Source: Cephalotus follicularis
Taxonomy: Eukaryota; Streptophyta; Magnoliopsida; Oxalidales; Cephalotaceae
Length of the DNA stretch: 64,000 nt
Direction: 5' to 3'
Assembly: GCA_001972305.1 (NCBI GenBank)
Contig: BDDD01002260.1
Span: 129,454 to 193,453, forward strand
Shown: positions 58,549 to 64,000 of the stretch, in pieces
How positions within the stretch are numbered: position 1 is the stretch's first letter
How the letters are laid out: every line of letters begins with the position of its first letter
Translations under genes and position numbers: made by a program
The notes under the pieces: model-generated
The model's database searches: none
What the model was told of the DNA's origin: nothing
Seen by the model: the letters and a program-made list of their open reading frames with translations, nothing else

Positions 58549-58771
58549 GAAATGAGAAATGTGAGAGAAAGGAGAGAAAGAATTGACTTATATATTCAAT
58601 TCGATCAACTCTCCGAAACTCGGCCCAAAATCCCGACTATACATGCATGTGATCAATACAATATCAATAGGTATTAGAATACCTCAATTCAATACAGTTC
58701 AGTACGGTCTAATACGGTGCAATACGGTACGATGTATGCATGAACAGTACCAAAGGGAATTCGGGTTGTCA
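57826..58771 (-). repeat. Element D 3' LTR (946 bp)
   Basis: On the plus strand it runs TGTAACACCCCGTG ... GGGTTGTCA. The first 55 bp match the right LTR at 63105. It carries repeated ACCGTAT/CAATAC words at 58690-58740, where other LTRs here carry GTCGAC arrays, and a (GA)n run at 58506-58545. Confidence 0.92.
58506..58545. repeat. (GA)n microsatellite in D LTR
   Basis: GA run inside the element D 3' LTR. Confidence 0.95.
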
Positions 58772-58787
58772 CTTTCTCCCTTCCTTA
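58772..58787 (-). other. Polypurine tract of element D
   Basis: On the minus strand, TAAGGAAGGGAGAAAG sits directly next to the LTR start TGACAACCC. Confidence 0.9.
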
Positions 58788-58826
58788 AAGGAATATGGTC
58801 CCCAGATTCATCGGTCAAACGATCAA

Positions 58827-60020
58827 TCAATCAAATAGGAAAGGATATGTCTCTCTCATATCGTCCTCGTGCTCCCAGGTGCGCTCCATAGAACCATGAT
58901 ACTGCCATAGAACACTGACCAAAGGGATGGTCTTGTTCCTTAATACTCTGATCTGTCGGTCAACAATCTGTATAGGAGTATCTGTAAACGATAAGTCAGG
59001 TTCCAGCTGAATCTGACCATACTCAATGATGTATGAAGGATCCCGAACATATCTCCTCAACTGAGAAACATGGAACACATCGTGCACTCCCGACAATGCT
59101 GGAGGCAAGGCAAGCCTGTAAGCAAGTCGGCCAATCCGATCCAATACCTCGAAACGTCCAATAAAACGAGGAGAAAGCTTTCCTTTCTTCTCGAATCTCA
59201 TGACTCCTTTAGTGGGCGACACTTTGAGGAAAACATGGTCACCAACACTAAACTCCAAGCCTCTGCGATGAACATCAGCATAGCTTTTCTGTCTGCTCTG
59301 TGCAATAATCAGTTGGTCACTTATCAATTTTACTTTCTCTGCAGTAATCTGTACAATCTCTGCCCCCAAAATACTCTTTTCACCGACCTGATCCCAACAA
59401 GCTGGTGATCGGCACTTCCTACCATATAGGGCTTCATAGGCAGCCATCTGTATGGTCTCGTGATAACTGTTGTTATATGAGAACTCAATCAAATGCAAGT
59501 AGTCATCCCAACTACCTCCAAAGTCGAGAACGCATGCTCGAAGCATGTCTTCCAACGTCTGAATGGTCCTTTCGGACAAACCATATGTTTGGGGATGTAA
59601 AGATTTGCTGAAACTCAACTCTGTACCCATAGCTACCTGTAACTTCCTCCAAAACCCGGAAGTGAAGCGAGAGTCTCGATCCGAAACAATGCTGACAGGA
59701 GCTCCATGTGCTTTAACAATCTCTTTCATGAACAATCTGGACAACTTTTCTCTAGAATAAGCCATCTGAATCGGTAGGAAGTGGGCCGACTTCGTGAGTC
59801 GATCAACCACAACCCAAATACTATCATGTCTGTCATGAGTCAGAGGCAACCCAGACACGAAATCCATGGTAATATGCTCCCATTTCCACTCAGCAAAGGC
59901 TGAAGCAAGCCTGCCGGTTTCTGATGCTCTTCCTTTACTTGCTGACAAGTGAGGCATCTCGATACAAACTCGGCAACTTCTCTCTTCATGCCAATCCACC
60001 AATAGATAAGTTTTAAGTCA
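58827..60020 (-). pseudogene. Element D integrase with chromodomain-like tail
   Basis: The core frame is open from 60002 to 58827. It has [14 protein letters not shown] with first Asp, SIVSDRDSRFTSGFW with second Asp and YGLSERTIQTLEDMLR with Glu. The C-terminal module (PRFIGRFEVLDRIG) is followed by VSVLWQYHGSMERTWEHEDD to the end, a chromodomain-like tail that in this lineage directs insertion to marked chromatin. The start of integrase, with its HHCC zinc region (CLTCQQVK), is in the preceding RT frame. A small frameshift near 59900-59935 separates the two. Apart from that, catalytic residues look intact. Confidence 0.9.
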
Positions 60021-61744
60021 CGATATATCTTCATACTCCCTGGATGGACAGAGAGACGAGATTTATGAGCTTGAGAAAGAAGCTCTTCCTTCAACTCGCT
60101 ATCGGCTGGAATGCAAATTCTGTTCCTATATCTCAATAACCCATCTGTAGATAGAGAGAAATTGGGTTTTAATCTTTCATCAATAGCAGTAGCCACTTTC
60201 TGTAATTCAATATCCACTATCTGTGCATCTCTAATCTGGTCAAGCAATGTAGGTTGCACCTGAATATGGTAAAGAGTCATACAAGATAGCTTGTGACTCA
60301 ATGCATCTGCAACGACATTTGCTTTTTCAGGATGGTATTCAATGTCACAATCACAATCATTAAGAAGCTCAAACCACCTCCTCTGTCTCATGTTCAATTC
60401 CTTCTGTGAAAAGAGATATCTCAAACTCTTATGATCAGTAAAAACTGTGAACTTGGTCCCATAAAGGTAGTGGCGCCATTTTCCAAGAGCAAAGACAATG
60501 GCCGCCAGCTCCAAGTCATGCACTGGGTAGTTTTCCTCATGTGGTTTGATCTTCCTCGATGCATATGCAATCACTTTGGCGTATTGCATAAGAACACAAC
60601 CAAGCCCCTTTCCAGAAGCATCGGTGTATACAACAGAGTCTTCGTTCCCGTCTGGCAAGGCTAGGACATGAGCGGAAATCAATCTGTCTTTCAACTCTTG
60701 AAAACTTCTTTCACAATCACTATCCCATACAAAGGCAGCGTTCTTCTGTGTCAATCTGGTCAACGATGTTGCAATACGGGAAAATCTCTCAACAAACCGA
60801 CGATAATACCCTGCTAAACCCAAGAAGCTACGAACTTCGGAAGCATTCGTCGGTCGTTTCCAATCTTTCACTACCTCTACTTTCGATGGATCCACTGACA
60901 AACCATCACCAGAAACAATATGCCCTAGAAAAGCAACCTCCGATAGCCAAAACTCGCACTTGTCGAATTTGGCATACAGTCGATGATCCCTCAATGTTTG
61001 CAATACAATGTAGAGGTGCTGGGCATGCTCCTCATCGGTCCTGGAATAGACCAAGAGGTCGTCAATGAACACTATAATGAACTGATCCAAATACTGTCTG
61101 AACACTCGGTTCATCAGGTCCATCAAAGCCGCAGGAGCATTAGTCATACAAAAAGGCATAACTAAGAACTCATAATGGCCATATCTCGATCTGAAAGCAG
61201 TCTTCGGAATATCCTCCGGTCTGACTTTCAACTGGTGGTAGCCCGATCTCAAGTCGAGCATAGAAAACACTGTCGCTCCTCTAAGCTGGTCTAACAGCTC
61301 GTCAATGTGCGGTAGAGGGTACTTATTCTTCACTGTAACTTTATTGCGCTGTCGGTAGTCAATACACATGCGGAGCGATCCATCTTTCTTCTTGACAAAA
61401 AGAACAGGTGCTCCCCAGGGTGAAGTAGTAGGTCTTATAAAACCTTTGTCGAGAAGATTCTATAACTGTATCTTTAACTCTTTCAATTCTATCGGTGCCA
61501 TTCGGTACGGTGCTCGAGAAATCGGTGCAGTTCCTGGTATCAAATCAATCAAAAACTCTATCTCTCTATCTGGCGGCAACGACGTCAAATCCCGAGGAAA
61601 AACATCCCCGAACTCGCAAACCACTGGAATATCCTCAAGTTCCGGCCGCCATCTGTCTGTGTCGAGCATGTGTGCCAGAAACCCCTGGCATCCCTGTTGT
61701 AACAATCTGTCTCCATGCCAAGCCGAAATCATCGGAACAAACAA
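59930..61744 (-). pseudogene. Element D reverse transcriptase, RNase H and integrase zinc region
   Basis: One frame runs from 61744 to about 59930, broken only by TAG 61460-61462. The first part covers the RT entry (FGDVFPRDLTSLPPDREIEF). After the stop it reads [43 protein letters not shown] and the catalytic [15 protein letters not shown] (IDD, both Asp). RNase H follows ([48 protein letters not shown]), then the integrase HHCC region ([30 protein letters not shown]). The 509-codon open stretch is the best preserved RT in the window. Confidence 0.92.
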
Positions 61745-61777
61745 TGACTCTAAGGTGCCAAGAAACCGAAAAGGTTG

Positions 61778-62957
61778 TCATCCCGGAGGACTAAAAACCA
61801 CTACTTTCCGATGACAATCCACCTTAGCAAAGCTAGCAGACAACCAATCCATGCCAAGAATCACATCTAGGCAATCCATCAGTAAAACAATAAGATCGGC
61901 TAACAAGCTGATTACCACTCTCAGAAAGTCTGGAGGGTGCACCCTGACTAGGTGCTGAAGATCGGCCTCCTCGACATGCGTTCCTCGATCTGCCTCTCCT
62001 CTGGGAACGGGACAGATTCCCGCTATCCTAATTGCTACCCTGAGAACCAGGTGAGGGGCTACTATCAGTCTTCTGTGATTTAGCACTGCCACTGTCACTA
62101 CCACTCTGCCAAGAAGAAGGAGTAGGCCTGGTACGGGCTACATTCCTCATCAGTTTAGCCTCAGCTGCAATATCCTCAAGCTGCATAGCTCGGGAAGAAA
62201 TATCTGATATGGAGGTCAATCCCAAGGGAGTCAATTGCCTCCTCAAATCCAATCTCAGTCCCCAAAGGAACTTCTTTGCTCTACGCTCTTGGCCTTCCAC
62301 TAAGTACGGAGCAGATCGGGCTAATTGCATGAATCTTGCTTCATACTCAGCAACTGTCATGCTTCCTTGTACCAAGTTAGCAAATTCAATCTCCCTTCTG
62401 TCTATCTCAACTTGAGGGTAGTATCTTACATTGAATTCTCTTTTGAAGGCATCCCAAGAGCGGACTGTACCATTTCTTGTCCAATCTATGTTAACCATAG
62501 CCCACCAGTGCTCAGCTTCTCCTTGGAGCATATACACTGCCAATACCAATCTCTGTTCATCATCACATCCCATGACCTCAAAAATCTTTTCCAGATGGAT
62601 TAGCCAAGACTCAGCAAGGGTGGGGTCAGGGAGTCCTACAAATGCTGGAGGTTGCAACTTTAAGAAGCGGCTCAACATGTCTTCTCTCCTCGGTTTACGT
62701 TCCACTCTAGCCTGCTGGCGTCCCATCAGAGTATGCATCTGTGCCATAGTGGCACACAATTGTCTCCAAACCTCAGGGCCAGCACCCATTGGTGGAGCAT
62801 TGAGATCATACTCTGGAAAAGCATTACTAGGAGTCGGTTCATCATCAACAGGAGCAGGGGCAGGAGCAAGGGCAGAAGCATTCCTTCCACCCCGTCGGCC
62901 ACGCCTTCCTCTATTTTCCATTACTATAAGAGACAACAATGGGATGATCAGATGCAA
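61778..62957 (-). pseudogene. Element D gag and protease remnant with internal deletion
   Basis: Gag (62957-62028, 309 codons) starts MHLIIPLLSLIVMENRGRRG, or more likely at the internal MENRGRRGRRGG. It contains the Retrotrans_gag core WDAFKREFNVRYYPQVEIDR and MTVAEYEARFMQLARSAPYL. Right after the Ser-rich tail the sequence jumps to the protease C-terminal half in another frame (62104-61778: CLDVILGMDWLSASFAKVDC). The zinc knuckle and the protease N-terminal half with its catalytic Asp are missing, so a deletion joins the two at about 62030-61960. The element cannot mature its own particles. Confidence 0.88.
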
Positions 62958-63090
62958 TCACTTTCAATTCCAATATCAATCTATTTTCCAATAACAATAG
63001 CATGAATAAGCAAGAACACATATCATGCAAATCCATTCAGTCAATCTCAATCAACGCATTTATATACTTAGCTAGCAGGCTGACCAATAT

Positions 63091-63101
63091 CTCTGATACC
63101 A
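63091..63101 (-). other. Element D primer-binding site (initiator Met tRNA)
   Basis: On the minus strand, TGGTATCAGAG lies three bases after the LTR terminus TGTTACA, the standard chromovirus position. Confidence 0.92.
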
Positions 63102-63104
63102 TAC

Positions 63105-63164
63105 TGTAACACCCCGCGCCCGCAGGGCGGACACGTGGCATTACTCTCAATCCAAAACACAATA
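63105..63164 (-). repeat. Element D 5' LTR, terminal 60 bp
   Basis: It starts TGTAACACCCCGCG on the plus strand and follows the 57826 LTR to CCAAAACACAATA, where E begins. CAATA (63160-63164) should be E's target duplication. Confidence 0.9.
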
Positions 63165-64000
63165 TGTTGACATTTATGTCTCAATCCTAAGTTTTGATGA
63201 TAACATATTTGTGTTTAACAAAGTTTCTTGATGTGCAAGAAAGCCATGAAGTGAGAAAAATAGCACAGGAATTCTGCAGATACAGGTCAGACCGTCGACG
63301 CCCAAGGTTAAAGCGTCAGCGCTTTGAGAGGCAGTCGAGACAAGAGCCTAAGCGTCTACCGGTGGAGCGTTTGGAGAAGTGGAAAAAATAGCCAAACCGT
63401 CGACGCCCAGATTAAAGCGTCTGCGCTTTGGACACTAAGCGCCTGCTCTTTGTGCAAAGCGCCTGCCGTGTAAACCAGTGAGCACAATTGGAATTAAAAC
63501 TGGCCCAACCGTCGACGCCCAAGACTAAGCGTCAGCGCTTTGAGGTGCCGGTCGACCCCAACGCTTTGAACGCCTGCGCTTTGAGCTGACAATTTGAATA
63601 TGAGATCCCTAACGGTCACATAAGCGTCGACGCTTTAAAGGTGACAATCGACGCTTTGGTCGGCTGGAACAGTTTCTGACAGAGTTTTAGTGGACATTCC
63701 ATTATGGAACTAATCCCAAACTATTCCCAACGGATCTATGAGGCAAGAGGATATAAATACACGAATGTCTTGCAGAAAAAAAAAAAGAGAACAACACAAG
63801 CAAAACACAATACAAAGATCATTCAAAGAAAACATACAAAGAGCATTCAAATCCAAAGCTCATCTAAAAAGCTTTCATCTTACATCTTGAGTTACTTCTT
63901 GTTCTCACTGATTTTGAGCAAATTTATCTTGTAAAATCCAACCTTGTGAGAGGTTTAGATTTCAACATTACTCTTTATACTTTGATTGTAATAGGGGAGT
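63165..64000 (+). mobile_element. Element E: copia-type LTR, runs off the window
   Basis: It starts TGTTGACATTTATGTC with TTTTGATGATAACA soon after, as in SIRE/Maximus LTRs and like element C. It has a GTCGAC array (63291-63667) and a TATA-like GATATAAATACACG at about 63750. No end is reached. It interrupts the D LTR. Confidence 0.82.
63291..63667 (+). repeat. GTCGACGC / GCGTCAGCGC array in E
   Basis: About 15 units with GC..GC flanks (CCGTCGACGCCCAAGG, AAGCGTCGACGCTTT, AAGCGTCAGCGCTTTGAG). It is preceded by AATTCTGCAGATACAGG at 63270. GTCGACGCCCAAGGTTAAA corresponds word for word to GTCGACTGCCAAGGTTAAA of element C apart from the flank change. Confidence 0.92.

Larger units (their letters stand above)
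57826..63164 (-). mobile_element. Element D: Tekay-type chromovirus (Ty3/gypsy)
   Basis: The sense strand is minus: 5' LTR on the right (63105 onward, cut by E), PBS, gag, protease remnant, RT, RNase H, integrase with a chromodomain-like tail, polypurine tract, 3' LTR 57826-58771. The pol order and the tail after integrase mark a chromovirus. GTTTC at 57821-57825 is the left copy of the target duplication; the right copy lies beyond the window. Confidence 0.9.

Overview
This window is flowering-plant nuclear DNA, most likely a dicot. It has short exons separated by AT-rich introns with GT-AG borders, two conserved housekeeping genes, and many nested plant LTR retrotransposons and MITE-type DNA transposons. 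I cannot name the species.

Layout. 1-2568: the 3' two thirds of a dCMP deaminase gene (+). 3130-11733: a complete 14-exon UBA5 gene (-, UFM1-activating E1), convergent with the first gene. Its 3.4 kb intron 13 holds a dead hAT transposon. 12599-49667: one Ty3/gypsy element of the Tat type (element A, sense strand -). It has 550-bp LTRs, a perfect 5-bp target duplication, two RNase H domains, and an intron-containing gene of its own on the opposite strand. Four elements inserted into A, each at a recognisable target duplication: B1 (Athila-like gypsy, 15552-33585) and three solo LTRs, C1 (34684-36961), C2 (39030-41739) and C3 (43831-46252). Removing them leaves A at about 11.6 kb. B1's left LTR was in turn hit by a SIRE/Maximus-type copia element at 15638. 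That element has lost its reverse transcriptase and carries a different ORF in its place. A 25-N assembly gap (22649-22673) follows, then a second Tat fragment (A', 22674-24839) and a second Athila-type LTR (B2, 24840-26372) that does not match B1's right LTR. 49668-57825: AT-rich DNA with a 392-bp non-autonomous hAT element (8-bp target duplication), a Tourist-like MITE containing a Tat-type solo LTR, and a further solo-LTR candidate. 57826-63164: a Tekay-type chromovirus (D, sense strand -). Its right LTR is interrupted at 63165 by another copia-type LTR (E) that runs off the window.

The only genes likely to work for the host are the dCMP deaminase (pyrimidine deoxynucleotide supply) and UBA5 (ufmylation). 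All retrotransposon coding regions I could read carry stops, frameshifts or deletions, except a few single-exon segments.

The most unusual signal is a shared cis-sequence. LTRs of at least three unrelated lineages (copia C and E, Athila-type B1, Tekay-like C1/C2/C3) contain arrays of 4-17 short palindromes built on GTCGAC or GCCGAC, roughly 100-200 bp inside the LTR start. Several are preceded by the same TCTGCAGA-type anchor. The flanks change together within an array (CA..TG in one family, GC..GC in another). A second signal is a set of hairpin-T repeats with compensatory changes downstream of pol in the two Tat copies.
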